Positions 23,661-35,031 of a DNA stretch of 64,000 nt are shown here, piece by piece. This stretch comes from Craterostigma plantagineum. Taxonomy: Eukaryota; Streptophyta; Magnoliopsida; Lamiales; Linderniaceae. Under the pieces are notes generated by a model. That model saw nothing but the letters and a program-made list of their open reading frames with translations, did no database searches and had not been told where the DNA came from. Where the stretch lies: the NCBI GenBank assembly GCA_027422505.1, contig JAPQWV010000005.1:8065501-8129500 (forward strand), written 5' to 3'. Made by a program: the position numbers and the translations under genes. The number at the start of each line of letters is the position of its first letter. Position 1 is the stretch's first letter.

Positions 23661-23962
23661 ATCTATTACGTAATAAACCGTACGGTTAAAAATAACTCTC
23701 TCAAGAGAGATATAGAGAAGAGAAAAACGCTCTGTAATTGTAATAATGTGATTCCATTCTATTCTCTCTAGCTAACACTGTAAAAATAACTGCTGACTAA
23801 CATGCGTGTAGAGGGAATGAAGGAGAAAAAGCTGGCAATGAGAATGGAACTCAAACTCCACAGAGAGAGATTATTAGTCTCACAGTTTTTATTATTGCTC
23901 ACTCCAAGGCTTATTATCCTATCAGAATCATTTGAATACTAAATGCCATCTCCAACCATCCA

Positions 23963-23972
23963 TTTATATATA
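23963..23972 (-). promoter_or_regulatory. Candidate TATA box of the DUF4378 gene
   Basis: TATATATAAA on the minus strand lies about 305 bp upstream of the ATG at 23660. The intervening region (CT/GA-rich, 'ctctctctag') would be a 5' UTR. Confidence 0.4.
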
Positions 23973-23979
23973 AACTAGT

Positions 23980-26900
23980 TTTATGCCTTTGCATTCCACG
24001 TGTTGCAAGATATGTGTAATTAATATAACATTCTTATATAATATAAATTAAATGGTTTAACATAAAAATAAAGTGTTTCCCATTAGTGGGCGGTTTTTCT
24101 ATTATTTATATTTTAATTTTTTATTTATTTAATATAATGAGAATGACACGTGTCACAAACATAAGCAAATTAAATTTCCTTGTATATATAGGATTTGCTA
24201 GAGTATCATTACTCCATATAAACAGTTTGAACAGCGTGATCGTACTCTAGTCATTTCCTCTATATCTTTCTTTACATGATTATATTCTTTTATACAATAT
24301 TACATATTTTATTACAAAATGCTCGATTGTAAAATAGTAGATTTGTTAAAATATAAATAAACAATAGGTTATTATGTAATAAACAAAATTATTGCAATAT
24401 AATTTTAAATGCTAAAATAGCCGGTGTCTTATTAAAAATTCAACGCCACCCTTTAATTAAAAAAATTATAGGAATTAAAAAAATAGAACTAATTTTAAAG
24501 TGCCAATGGCAATTTTTGAAATTTTGATAAGTTAATAGATATAGTTGTAATTGACCATCTTTCCCCAATTTTTCTATCATGCCATCGTCATCATCTTCAT
24601 CTACGTGAAGATTTTACCGTCCATAACAACAAACCGATCTCAGTTCTAATTTCCATTACAATCACGAATTTTTCCTAGAAATCAGAATATAAAACAAGAT
24701 ATGTTGCTGATAAACTGAAGATCAAAAGAAACAAAATAAAAAACTCGTTGGAGATGCCCTAAGGATGAGAGAGGTAGCAACTTCAAGATTTATAATTTTC
24801 AACGGGTCGGTTTTGTCGGGTCGGGCCGGGCGGTTAAAATTTAAGGATGTTTAGTTGGGATTTAGTTTAGGCATTATGGGGTCGCACGGGTTGATATGAT
24901 TAATGACGTTAGTGACCTAAGTATTATATAAGCTAAAATAATGGCCTTTTGGTAACAAATTGTACTTTATATTTTTGAATTTCAGTCACGGTACAATAGT
25001 CCAATTTGTTCATTTTGATTGTTTATTAGGGGGAAGAAATATTCAAATAGGATATAAAAAATCTTTTCAGCCTGGGAATATCAGTTTGACATTAAAACAA
25101 GGCATATCGTACGATATTGAATCTGGAAACAAAGCTCACATGTATCTGACATTAATGTTCATAACCTTTGTTTCTATTCACATATACGTAATATATAATA
25201 TAAAATTTTTTCCGTGTTATAAATTCAACTTTCAAGCCACTCAAAAATAATAAATAAATAATCACATGTTGTAGATTCCAGGACGACTGTTATTTTTATT
25301 TTCCATTAGTTTTTTTCTGCTAATTAAGTTTAGTATCGCCAAAATTAATGTTATAATAGTTAGATGTATGTCTATGGGCGAGCGTGTGTGACACTATGTC
25401 GTGGTATCATCGAGAAATAGTATAATAACTCCTTTAACAAGTTAACAGTATCCTTATTTTCAAATTTTAGAATGACAAATATAGATAAGTGAAACGAAAT
25501 AGTAGATGTTAAATTCATCTTCCACAGCTACATTGAGCAATATTGGTCTCTTTTGTTTGGTATATGACATTTAATTTGAATGACTAAACATAAATGCAAG
25601 ACCCATATTATTGATGGGGAACACAAAGTCGTTGTCGAGCTTTATATGGTAATAAGCCGTAAATGCATGGAAGAGAAGAGACGTACGTAACGTAACGTAA
25701 CGTAACGTAACGCAATACAAACATAGTGTTCAATATTTGAAAATCTAATAAGTTGCTATAGTAATATAAATTAAATGAAACTAACAAAGGAAAGTGGTAA
25801 ATAGCTGACTTCTAACTGCGGTTCGAATTTCCTTTTCAAGTTGAAAAAATAAATAAGTAACATTTATTTGATAACGACCCATGAGAATTATTAAACTTTT
25901 TTACTAAATGATTAATTGTATGGTCCAATTGAAGCGATAGCGACCCGTAGAAAAGTAAAAACCTAAGAAATATTAGATACGTAATGATCATTGAAAAAAA
26001 CCCAAAAAAATACAAAAATACAAAAAGAAGCAAAAATCATGCGTAATGATCATTGTGGTGACCATCGCATAACTCACGATTTTTCAAATTTCATCCTTTT
26101 TCAGGTAGAACTTATAGTACACCTGAAATTCATGTGGCATGAAATCAACTTCATAATAATAGTCATTTAAGATAATTCATATTGACTTTAACACTAATAA
26201 AAATAATAAGATATTTGCATTTGAAGCACATTCATTACGCGTGCAATTTATGAATATAGATAACACTATCTATATTTAAGAGTTATGTTATAGATGAAAT
26301 TTGAATTTTTCAATATTATTATTTAAGAGTATAAGCATAAACAAAAAAATCGATTTGTAAGGACCTATCGGAATAGATTAGAAATTAAAGGATGACATAT
26401 CCTGAATTGGACTAGATTACTATGTTGTTTACATTGCAAGATAAAATTATACTATATTAAATTAGCTTGTTAAGTTACCATTCTCACCCTGCATTAAAGA
26501 AACATTGTTAATATTATGAAGTTAATTCTTATGAATATTAAAGATTAGATGATATGAATATCTTGATCGTCATGAAACGAAGAATAAATTAGATGTGTTT
26601 AATTATTTTTATAATATAAATCACATAAAATATCGATGATTTATAATTTGGTGGAATTGTCATTTCAAGGGCATTTTTGTCATTTTCCAATTGTAGTATG
26701 GATGGATTAATAATCTTGGCAATTAGTTTGAGATAAGTAATCTAATGTTCAATGGATTATTATAGCATTGTGTGAAGTGAACAAGTTAACACTGGATAAA
26801 TAATACCTTATCTTGCCTTATCATATGAAGTAAACGCAAATAGATAGATGAGAAAACATTAAATTTGTAGGCAAGCCCAATTGAAAAGTGTTGGGATGTT

Positions 26901-27719
26901 GAACCAACTTATTGGGCCATTCATAGGCCCAAATTCATTTTGAAGTATCTTTTCTCCCATACTCGACGAACCAACGACGTTAACGTTGCCCTCGGACGCA
27001 CCGGGACATGGACATCCCCTCGTACGGGCATCACAGGGACAAATTTGGAAATTGAGACAGTAGGATTAACGTATTATATTTTGAATTTTATGTATTTTAT
27101 TTCCAACACGTCCCCTCATGCTTAAATTGCCGCCATTATTTAAATTTGAAGTGGTATATCATATTTTATAAGTTTCATGGATCAGTAACTATGTATGTCC
27201 ACTTCACATAAAAGATTAAGCTTGAACGGAGCAACATATCATACCTTAAGTTTATATATTTTATTTCCAACACGACCTCTCACTTTTAGGCTGAATCCTT
27301 TACTATTCTAAGCCCAGAATGTATAATTTTCTTAATAAGTGTCAGTAAAGATTTGTACCAATACCTCTATCACCCGTGTGCTCTGAAACCTTGTTGAATA
27401 ACCACTTCGCCTAAAATCTTAATCGTGAAGAGAGTCTATCGTATTTTAACTTCATATATTTCATATCGTATTTTAATTTGTCGAAGAAATGCAACAGTTT
27501 TAGCCACCATAGAGCAACACCTCACCCATCCTCATGCCCCTAAGCTTCGAAAAAAAGAAAAAAAAAATCGCGGGAATGCACACGAACATCGCTCGACCCA
27601 AAACAAGAACTCCATTCAATCTCCGATAAACCTAAAAAAAGGCAGAACGCCAATCCAATTCCCGCGAAACAATGGATCAATCAAGCAGAGACCTCAACCT
27701 CATTCCCAAGATCAAAAAA
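23980..27719. other. Long AT-rich intergenic region, no gene seen
   Basis: No conserved protein is readable on either strand. Visible items are the CGTAA pentamer array at 25686-25715 and the twin 'attttatttccaacacg' blocks near 27095 and 27262, probably TE debris. The segment just left of 27720 is the UreF 3' flank. Confidence 0.5.
25686..25715 (+). repeat. CGTAA pentanucleotide microsatellite
   Basis: Five CGTAA units are followed by a variant CGCAA. It is short and intergenic. Confidence 0.85.
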
Positions 27720-28469
27720 TCAAGAACAGAATAGCCTCGAAAACAAGTATGCATGGCATCCCTGAACGGTATCGAGCAAAGGGCATACCTGGCAAGCGTC
27801 GTCCACCGCCCGATTCATCCACTTCTTCGCCAGTTCCTCGGCCACCAACGCAACTCTGTGCTGAAGAACAGCAGCGCCCAGCGGCCCCACCAAGTTCAGC
27901 CTCGTGGCTGCAGAAATAACGTCCCTCATGGCCACGAACATGTACGACCTCTGAGCCACCTCGGGCTCGAACCCGAGGAGCCCGTAAACGAGCCCGAAGA
28001 CTGGCGCGTGGTGGAATGAGATCAGCCCTTCGTTCAACGCTTGGCTCCTCATCGATTTCAGCAATGGCACTTCGGCGAAGACCGAGGATGCTACTCTTAG
28101 GAGGGCAGAGCCCTGGGAAATGGAGGCTTTTCGTCCCACGTCGTTGGTTAGGGTTGCGTCGAGCAGTTTGTCGAGGTTGAGCCACGTTTGGGCGTCGGGA
28201 GATTTTGCCGAGGCGTAGACGAAGGGTAGGAGTAGGCTCGCCGTGTTTTCGAGGAATTGGACGACGAAGGCGTGTAGGTCGTCGGAGGAGATGACTAGGC
28301 GGGATTGAACGGATGCTTCGAGGCCGAAGGAGTGGGCGAAGCCGCCCGTTGGGAGGATTGAGTCTAAGAGCTGCCATTGACTCCATTGTTGTAGTAGGGG
28401 AAAGCTTGATTTATCCACCTCAGTGCTATGGTTGACTTCCTTCTCCTCCATGGCCCCGTTGTTATCCAT
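27720..28469 (-). CDS. UREF: Urease accessory protein F
   Basis: The protein is 249 residues in one uninterrupted exon, the usual length for plant UreF. The family signature WQLLDSILPTGGFAHSFGLE is at about 32-51. It is followed by the all-helical UreF domain with DVGRKASISQGSALLRVA, HHAPVFGLVYGLLGF and the conserved C-terminus PLLDTVQGCHAYLFSRLF. UreF works with UreD and UreG to insert nickel into urease in the cytosol. The ATG at 28469 is the first in frame with the domain and gives an N-terminus of normal length. No operon-like partner is nearby, as expected in plants. Confidence 0.95.
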   Translation of the reverse strand: MDNNGAMEEKEVNHSTEVDKSSFPLLQQWSQWQLLDSILPTGGFAHSFGLEASVQSRLVISSDDLHAFVVQFLENTASLLLPFVYASAKSPDAQTWLNLDKLLDATLTNDVGRKASISQGSALLRVASSVFAEVPLLKSMRSQALNEGLISFHHAPVFGLVYGLLGFEPEVAQRSYMFVAMRDVISAATRLNLVGPLGAAVLQHRVALVAEELAKKWMNRAVDDACQVCPLLDTVQGCHAYLFSRLFCS

Positions 28470-28930
28470 TGAGCTTGATTTTTGATTTCGATATAATCCA
28501 ATCTTCAGTCGCCGCGGCAGAAAACCGAGAGTTTTGGATCGGAGTATTTCACTGATTGGTACGCATCGCCGAGGATCGAACGGAGAAGGGGAATTCTAAT
28601 CTGCGATTTAAATTCACATTAGGAGACGAAAAGCTATACAGTTTTTACTACATACGATCGAATCAGATTTATTCACGTACTTGGCTTGAATCATGAAGCT
28701 GATTCCACGTTAATTGCAGCAACGCTACTTTGATCTGTGAGAAGAAGACAGATGTGCTGCTATCTTTATGGATTAGTTTCTGCCAATTCAATTTTTGGGA
28801 GGATTACGATGTTTGACTTTTGACTTTTGAGTTTTCGACATTGACGACGTACTGTTCGACGATATGACAGATAGAATCTTTTTAAGAGTTGAGATGCGAA
28901 AGACCGACACAAATAGCGTTATTTTTAATA
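28470..28930 (-). promoter_or_regulatory. Upstream region of UreF
   Basis: This segment is moderately GC-richer and non-coding, and probably contains the 5' UTR and promoter. No distinct TATA box was found. Confidence 0.35.
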
Positions 28931-28939
28931 ATGTTATTA

Positions 28940-29600
28940 TAAAAAAAAAGTAGATAACTATCCCACCATATTACAAAACTAATCAACTTTTTCAATTTAT
29001 ATTAATATAATTTTCAATTTTCACCACAAAATTATTTTACACTACAGTTATCAATATTATTGTTTCAAATAAGTAAAACAATTGCTCTTAATTATATTCT
29101 AATCATAAAATATTTTTTACTCATTATTTTTTCCAATCTTGCCATTCCATCGGAACTCAGTCATACATGACATTCCTCATCTTGGCATATATACTAATAA
29201 ATATTTTTAACGCATTAACAAAAAAAACAAATAACTCAAGAAAAAAATGAAATAGTCCATAGAATGTTAAAATAAGTATTATTTAACAAAAGTCGAGTTC
29301 TGTTTTTTTTTTTATTATTATTATCACAACTCATCATAGTTTTCCCTTGCGCTTTTCTTGTGAGACCTTCGATCCATTCAACATGGATTCTTCGTGATCG
29401 CTTACGCCCGTCCCTTCTCTCCGGACGTAAATAAGGATTATGTACCAGATGAAAAGGAGCCTTCCAACGTGACTCATTTAATAGACACTCAAACTGATAA
29501 GAATATGTTGTCTCCAATATCTCAATTCTAAATAATCTGAAATATATTCAAATGGATCAACTTTAAAATGCTTGCAAACCTGAACGAATATAAAAGGTAA
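28940..29600 (-). pseudogene. Second MULE copy: transposase C-terminal remnant
   Basis: The minus frame near 29580-29236 matches the end of the transposase in the MULE at 39986-41735. Shared segments are KHFKVDPFEY and TYSYQFECLLNESRWKAPFHLVHNPYLRPER..GRKRSRR. The flanking AT-rich sequence, with 'caccacaaaattattt' and 'caaataagtaaaac', also resembles 40120-40170. A one-base shift near 29525 breaks the frame. The ends were not resolved. Confidence 0.7.
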
Positions 29601-29725
29601 TATATCTCTTATTGTCAACTAATGATTTGGATTATCTTTTATTTGGAGGTTATTTTCTTAGTACTATCTTCGAAATTAAGTCACTAGCACTGAATTATTA
29701 AGATTGAAATATGAGATTTATTAGT

Positions 29726-30279
29726 ATTAAAGAAAGCCTCTCTCTCTAGGCTTTCCCTCTCATCCCACCACTCTCTGTCGCGCAGCCAAAACAAAAAGAA
29801 ACTAGTCTTCTCCCCCATCATCCATTAATGGAGGTGGGAGAACCCTTCTCCTCTTCTTCACTTTCTTTTTATGTAATTCTTTCATATTTAGCTTTATCCG
29901 GCTTTTAGTCTCCTAATTTGGGAGCTTTGTTCTCCTCTTGTAGGACCTTTTTCTCCACATGTGGGAGGAGCTTGGTTCCCTTTACGGGATTGTTCGAAGA
30001 AGATCGGTTTGAAGCTGAAGACGAGAACAAAGTGAAGAGTATTACAGTGGAGTTTTAGACTCGATTAGTAATAGGATCTTTGGTTTTTCTTGTTGAGCTT
30101 TATTTCTTGTTTTCTTTCGGGTTTGCTTTTCGTTTTACTTATTGTCCTATGTTTATCTTGTCTCACTTGGTAGAGATCTTGTCCCTACTGGATGTCGACT
30201 GTATCCAGAGGGCTCAATTGGGCTATTTAGCTCTATATGCTTGTTGATATATTAAACTATCGTTTTGAAAAGAAAAAGG
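29726..30279 (+). mobile_element. Non-autonomous non-LTR retroelement, mini-hairpin family, copy A
   Basis: A 17-18-bp direct repeat, AATATGAGATTT(A/C)TTAGT, flanks the element (29708-29725 and 30280-30297). The 3' end is A-rich (TTTGAAAAGAAAAAGG). These are marks of target-primed reverse transcription. The 5' end is (CT)n-rich. Between about 29820 and 30000 there is a row of short hairpins: CCATTAATGG, CTCCTAATTTGGGAG, TCCTCTTGTAGGA, CTCCACATGTGGGAG, TCCCTTTACGGGA. No coding frame or clear Pol III box was seen. It shares its layout with 35032-35821 and 60041-60807. Confidence 0.8.
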
Positions 30280-31672
30280 AATATGAGATTTCTTAGTTTA
30301 TGAAAGTGTTAAAAATAAACCAATCGGTAATAGAGGGAGTTAGCCCACATGCCACAAACTTATAAGCTGCTCATAATTTGTTCAATTATCCGCTGTAAGA
30401 CGTGGGTTTGACACCTAAGACACTATTAAAAATAACACTTTTTGTATCATTCTCTTGTTTCATTTACATGTCCACTCCACGTACTATTACATATATCATT
30501 AGGAATGGCAACAGGCAAGGTCTGAACCGAGTCTGGTAGGACCCGGGACCCGACTCATTTATTTTAAGTTGGACTCGTTACCCGACCCAACTCGGCCCGA
30601 GACCCGAAATAATCGGGTAAGACCCGCCAGACCCGCCTAAATAGACTTTTTCAAACATCAAAATTTTTTGCCCACTTCAAATACATAACAAAAACCAAGT
30701 AATTGAAAAAATCATTCATCAATCAAAATCAAACTCAAAACATTTACAAAATAGATATAAATTTCAAGGTCTTCAAAATAGCAAAGATTAATATCAATCA
30801 AACGAACAAGTACAACTGGACCGTAGTCTCACTAGCACTTTCTTTTTCAATATCATCTTTTTCATCCAATACGACGGGGCACTTCAAATGAGCATCTTTC
30901 TGAGAAATGCCTGAAAAATAGATACTAGATATATCAATTTGAAAAATTATTTACTCAACATTATAGTACAAATAACATATCATTCACTTACCATTCACCT
31001 CGTGCAACAACCAACGACGAGTGCACATCAATGCTTCCAATTTGTCCGGTTGGAGTCTACTACGATGAGGGCTAACTGCTAAGCAATCTTCCACTAATAC
31101 TAAATGCAGATTCAGAAGCAACAGTTGATACTGGAATTGCTAATATGTCCCTCGCCATGTTTTGTAGAATATGATACTTGACCCCATTAGTTTTTCACCA
31201 ACTCAACACATCAAAGTTTTCCGTTCATGGCAAAACAGATTCTTCAAAATACATATCAATTTCCGACGTCAATGATTGTCTAACTTCATTGCTTGAGCTC
31301 GCAACATATTCGTCATATAATTCCAGAGTATCACTATCAAATGCATTGAAACTATAAACAATAGAAGACGATGCACCTCCACTAGTTGAGGCACTTCCTT
31401 TGAACTTGCACTTCTAGATTGGTAATCAATCAACAATCATAGCAATTTTGACGAATTTCATCTATTTTCAATCTTGCTCTTTCACCATAAATCAATGGGT
31501 AATAAACTCAACCAACTTCATTTTATATCGCGAATCCAACACAAAGGCTACCCCATCATCACATGGCAAGAATTCCAATACTTCTCATATTTCAACATCT
31601 TTTCGGCCATATCACGAATCATCATACATGGACTCTTTATCCACTCATCCACTTCCATTCTAATAGCACATA

Positions 31673-32140
31673 TGTGACGCCCGGAGCCGATGAGGGCGGA
31701 GAGTGATCGCCGGTGCCAAAGAGGTGCACGGACAAGGAGCGGTTCCTGGCAGGCTTCTAGGCGAAAGGGTACATGAATGAACCGATCCGACACCCGAATG
31801 AGAGGGGATCCTGAGAATGGCAACGTATGGGCGTGTCAGGCTAAGAATCGTATAAGAGAATTGATAGTACTACTCATATCACTAAGGTCGACCTACCTTT
31901 TCGCGAGTCCATCTATAGAAACTCCGAAGTTAAGCGTGCTTGACATAGGGCAATCTAGGGATGGGTGACCCACTGGGAAGTTTCTCAGGGTGCGTGTGAG
32001 CGAGTGCACGAAGGACGCTGGAAGGTTAAATGGTGGTACAGTGGGGCCAGACGATCAATCGGAGTGTGGTGGGCCCAACCCCCACTGGTCCCGGTAGGGA
32101 CCGATGCTAAAGTGACGCCGGTATGAGACGGGATGTTACA
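31673..32140 (+). mobile_element. Solo LTR with 5S-rRNA-like core (Cassandra-like)
   Basis: The segment begins TGTGACGCCCGG and ends GGGATGTTACA, with 5-bp flanks ACATA (31668-31672) and ACATC (32141-32145). The hAT reading frame continues across the two flanks, which shows it is an insertion. The interior holds a 5S-like block (31908-31996). LTRs with embedded 5S sequence define Cassandra TRIMs. At 468 bp this copy is longer than I would expect for that family. Confidence 0.75.
31908..31996 (+). ncRNA. 5S rRNA-derived segment inside the solo LTR
   Basis: The block follows the 5S order: AACTCCG, then AGTTAAGCGTGCTTG (31928-31942, box A), then GGATGGGTGACC (31959-31970, box C), then CTGGGAAGT. 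Both Pol III promoter boxes are well preserved, while the region between and the 5' third of 5S are degraded. It is a mobile-element part, not a functional 5S gene. Confidence 0.8.
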
Positions 32141-32836
32141 ACATCTATTTGGAAAATAAACATTAGATGTGGGATAAAGCGCACCTGAAAACATCTCAGT
32201 CACTTTAGAAGATTCGTAACTTCCCACATATTTCAATGGCATTCATCCAATCTTTATTCGTCGGTACATTCTTGTATTTCTTCTCCCGATATTGAGCTCG
32301 TGAGAACACGTCTCTATATAATATAGCGACCTCCAGCATCAAATACGTCGAATTCCAACGAGTTGGACAATCAAGAGTAACTTCTTCGAGCAATTAGCGA
32401 CCAACTGACGAGCCACATCTTCAAAACATTCAACTGTCGAAGCAGTCCAAAAGACAACACTATCACGTATTCTCTCAATTGCTCCATTAATCAACTCTAG
32501 GCCATCTTTCACAATCAAATTCAAAATATGAGCGCAACAACGCATATGAAGTACCTTCTCATGCAGTGGTAAGTCGTTTCTTGGGAGAGTCTTGAACGAG
32601 TTGAAGCATTGCATCGTTGGTCGAACAATTATCTACAGTAATAGTAGATACTTTTCGATCAATATTCCAACCCATTAACGCCTTAACAAGTTGCTCTGAA
32701 AGCTCAAGAGCTGTGTGTGGAGCGGGAACATACAAAACCTACACATTAATTAGATAATTAAAACCGTTAAGCAAATAAATCGAACTTAAGTAAATTAATG
32801 AACTACCTCAAAATGCAACTCTGTAGTTTCCACGAG

Positions 32837-33318
32837 TAGTACTGTCAAAACGGGCCGGGCCCGTGGGCCGGCCCGCCCCGCCCCGCCAAAGTGGCGGAGC
32901 GGGCTCTGAAATTTTAGGCCCGCTTGTAGGTGGGCCTGGGCAGGCAAGCCCACCGCGGGTAGGCCCGCCCAAAAATAAAAAATAGTTATATTATATAATA
33001 TACTGATAAATTATATTGATTTTTATGTTTTTGAATTATGATTTATACTTTAATAATATAAAAAAATTAATATTAAAGAAGTTGGTTAAATTAAATATAT
33101 TTTTCAGTTTGAAACCTTCATTGTTATATTTTTTTTTCCAATTTTTTTCTTTTTTTTCAAAATTTTTTAAAACTGGCGGGCTAAGGCCGCCAGGCCCGCT
33201 ACCCACCTGCAGGCGGGGCGGGCTTTCATTTTACAGGCCCGCCAGTAGGCGGGCTTACCGGCCCCCGCCCCGCCTGTGGCGGGCTTTTGCGGGCTACGGG
33301 CCCGTTTTGGCAGTACTA
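32837..33318. mobile_element. hAT-type MITE (482 bp) in the hAT transposase
   Basis: Inverted ends TAGTACTG(T/C)CAAAACGGG and an 8-bp duplication TCCACGAG (32829-32836 and 33319-33326) delimit the element. It splits the transposase between DDSW and the next block. Both arms are very GC-rich with repeated GGCCCG/CGGGC tracts, around an AT-rich centre. No coding capacity. Confidence 0.9.
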
Positions 33319-34254
33319 TCCACGAGTCATCAATGTAGTGAGAAGTGATTGCCATAAAACCTCTTTTCTTGTTGATTGATGTCCACATGTCAGTTTTAAT
33401 AGCAGCACAACATTTAAGCTTTTCCACTGTTTGGTAATACTTGGTCCTCTCTTCTCCATAAATCTTTAGGATGTCCATTTTGAGCGTGTTCCTAGGTATA
33501 TTCTTAAAACAAGGTTGGACGCTTGCGGCAAATCTTCGAAACCCAAGGTGCTCTACCATATTAGTGGATAATCATGCAAAATAACAATGACAGCTAGCTG
33601 GCTCATGTCTCGACTTTTCCTGACTAAAAAAAAGGCGTCGAGAGTTCTTGACCTCCACTTAACTTGTTATTTGCGGTTATCAGACATTGACGAATGTCCA
33701 TCTTCGTCGGTCGCTTTTTGCATGTTCTCTCGTAGTGCTTAAGTAAATAAGTCGTTCCATAGTCACTTGGAGCTTTTAGACGAGATTTGCAATATTTGCA
33801 CTCCGATCACCACATATCCTAAACTTTGATTCTATTAAAGTATTCTCGTGTCGATGACGTGCCCTTTCTCTTGCCATTAATATTGTCTTCATTATTTTCC
33901 GAGTTATTCGTCTTCGAATTGCTTTCAAGGGCCTGATTATTGTCCGGTAGATTAACGGACGGTTGTGATCGAGAATTATCTCCTCCTTCGGCTTCCATCT
34001 ATAAAAGAAAATATCATATTTTATTTTGTATGAACAAACCCATGAAGAAATTAACATAGATCTATAAAATTAACGAATGCCCAGACAATTAAAGAGATAA
34101 AGAAGCAGTGTCGGATGAAAATAAATACAAGTCGAAGCAGTTTATGTATAACAAAAAATTGAAAAAGCAGTCTACGTCTAAAAAATTGAAGCAAGCTTAC
34201 CTGTCCCAAATTGCTTAATCGAGGTGGTGGCTGAGGGTGATGGTGGGCAGATGG

Positions 34255-34440
34255 TGCCATAGGTGGTGAGGTGGTGGGCTGATGGTGCGCAAGTGGTGGC
34301 TGATGGTGCGCAGGTGGTGGCTGATGGTGCGCAGGTGGTGACTGATGGTGCGCAGATGGTGGCTGAGGGTGCTGGCTTGCGGTGGTGGCTGAGGGTGCCC
34401 GCGGGTGGTGGCTGCGGGTTGTGGTCGCAGGTGGTATGGG
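34255..34440 (-). repeat. 21-bp tandem repeat encoding a His/Pro/Gln tract
   Basis: Units of 'tggtgcgcaggtggtggctga' (plus strand) repeat about seven times with drift. On the minus strand each unit encodes seven residues of the type HHQPPPA at the N-terminus of the hAT transposase, ending at a GTAAGC donor near 34203. Confidence 0.75.
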
Positions 34441-35031
34441 CTGTGGCGTCGTGAATAGGAAGAAGAAGAACTGAAATTAAAAATTCAAACTCTAACTATA
34501 ACACTAAGTATATTTTATATATAACTTCACCCTCCGAACGCACACACTTAGCTTAGGCACTTGTAGCTTGTAGCTCGTCCTTTGCTTGTATACGATAGAG
34601 AGCTTATACGTGTACATTCCCGATTAATAAAGCAGTTGGGTTGGGAGATTCTCCCGTAAATTCTGTGTGTCCTTATTCCGCAAACCCGCGTGTGAGTCTA
34701 GGCTTATCGGCAAGGTTCGCCCATACCTTTGCCGGCCGGTCAAGTCCCGCTTTTGAGCAAAAAAAATTCTAAGTAAAGTGAGGTCGTGACAAGTTTGGCA
34801 AAAAAAAATTGATAATATATGCGGGTCGGGTCCTGAGTCGGGTCTCGGGCCGGGTCCGCCTAAACATGCGACCCGGCCCAGACCCGGCTGGGTAGAGGAA
34901 TTGAATTCCATTACACCGCTCATTAGGGGTGCGGGTCCAAGCGGGTCCGGGTCTAGGCCCGACCCACTTGCCATCCCTACATATCATGTCCACTCCACAT
35001 ATGTACGTATCCTTAATTTACTACACATATC

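Larger units (their letters stand above)
30960..34260 (-). pseudogene. hAT transposase pseudogene
   Basis: Reading from right to left, a His/Pro-rich N-terminus (34255-34440 repeats, PPPRLSNLGQ then a GTAAGC donor) comes first and a BED-like segment (about 33780-33900) follows. Next are DMWTSINKKRGFMAITSHYIDD..W, then HMRCCAHILNLIVKDGLE, DCPTRWNSTYLML and FSGALYPTSNVYF. After the LTR come DEWIKSPCMMIRDMAEKMLKYEKYW and VAFVLDSRYK. The hAT C-terminal dimerisation domain is near 31060-31190 (MARDILAIPVSTVASESAFS). Frameshifts and two insertions rule out activity. Confidence 0.85.
30500..34979 (-). mobile_element. hAT transposon with decayed transposase and nested insertions
   Basis: The ends are inverted repeats TAGG(A/G)ATGGCAA (30500 and 34979), flanked by 8-bp duplications TATATCAT (30492-30499) and CATATCAT (34980-34987), one mismatch. 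Both subterminal regions are crowded with ACCCG/CGGGT repeats, likely transposase-binding sites. The minus strand reads a BED/hAT transposase in order. A 5S-bearing solo LTR (31673-32140) and a MITE (32837-33318) are inserted into the transposase coding region. Confidence 0.9.

Noticed and set aside
25686..25715. Telomere-like or regulatory repeat
   Set aside because: The unit is CGTAA, not TTTAGGG, with only about five copies; an ordinary microsatellite.
26940..27125. Small 61-codon frame
   Set aside because: No family resemblance; surrounded by duplicated 'ttccaacacg' TE-like blocks.
31908..31996. Genuine 5S rRNA gene
   Set aside because: The 5' third is missing or eroded and it sits inside an LTR with TSDs.
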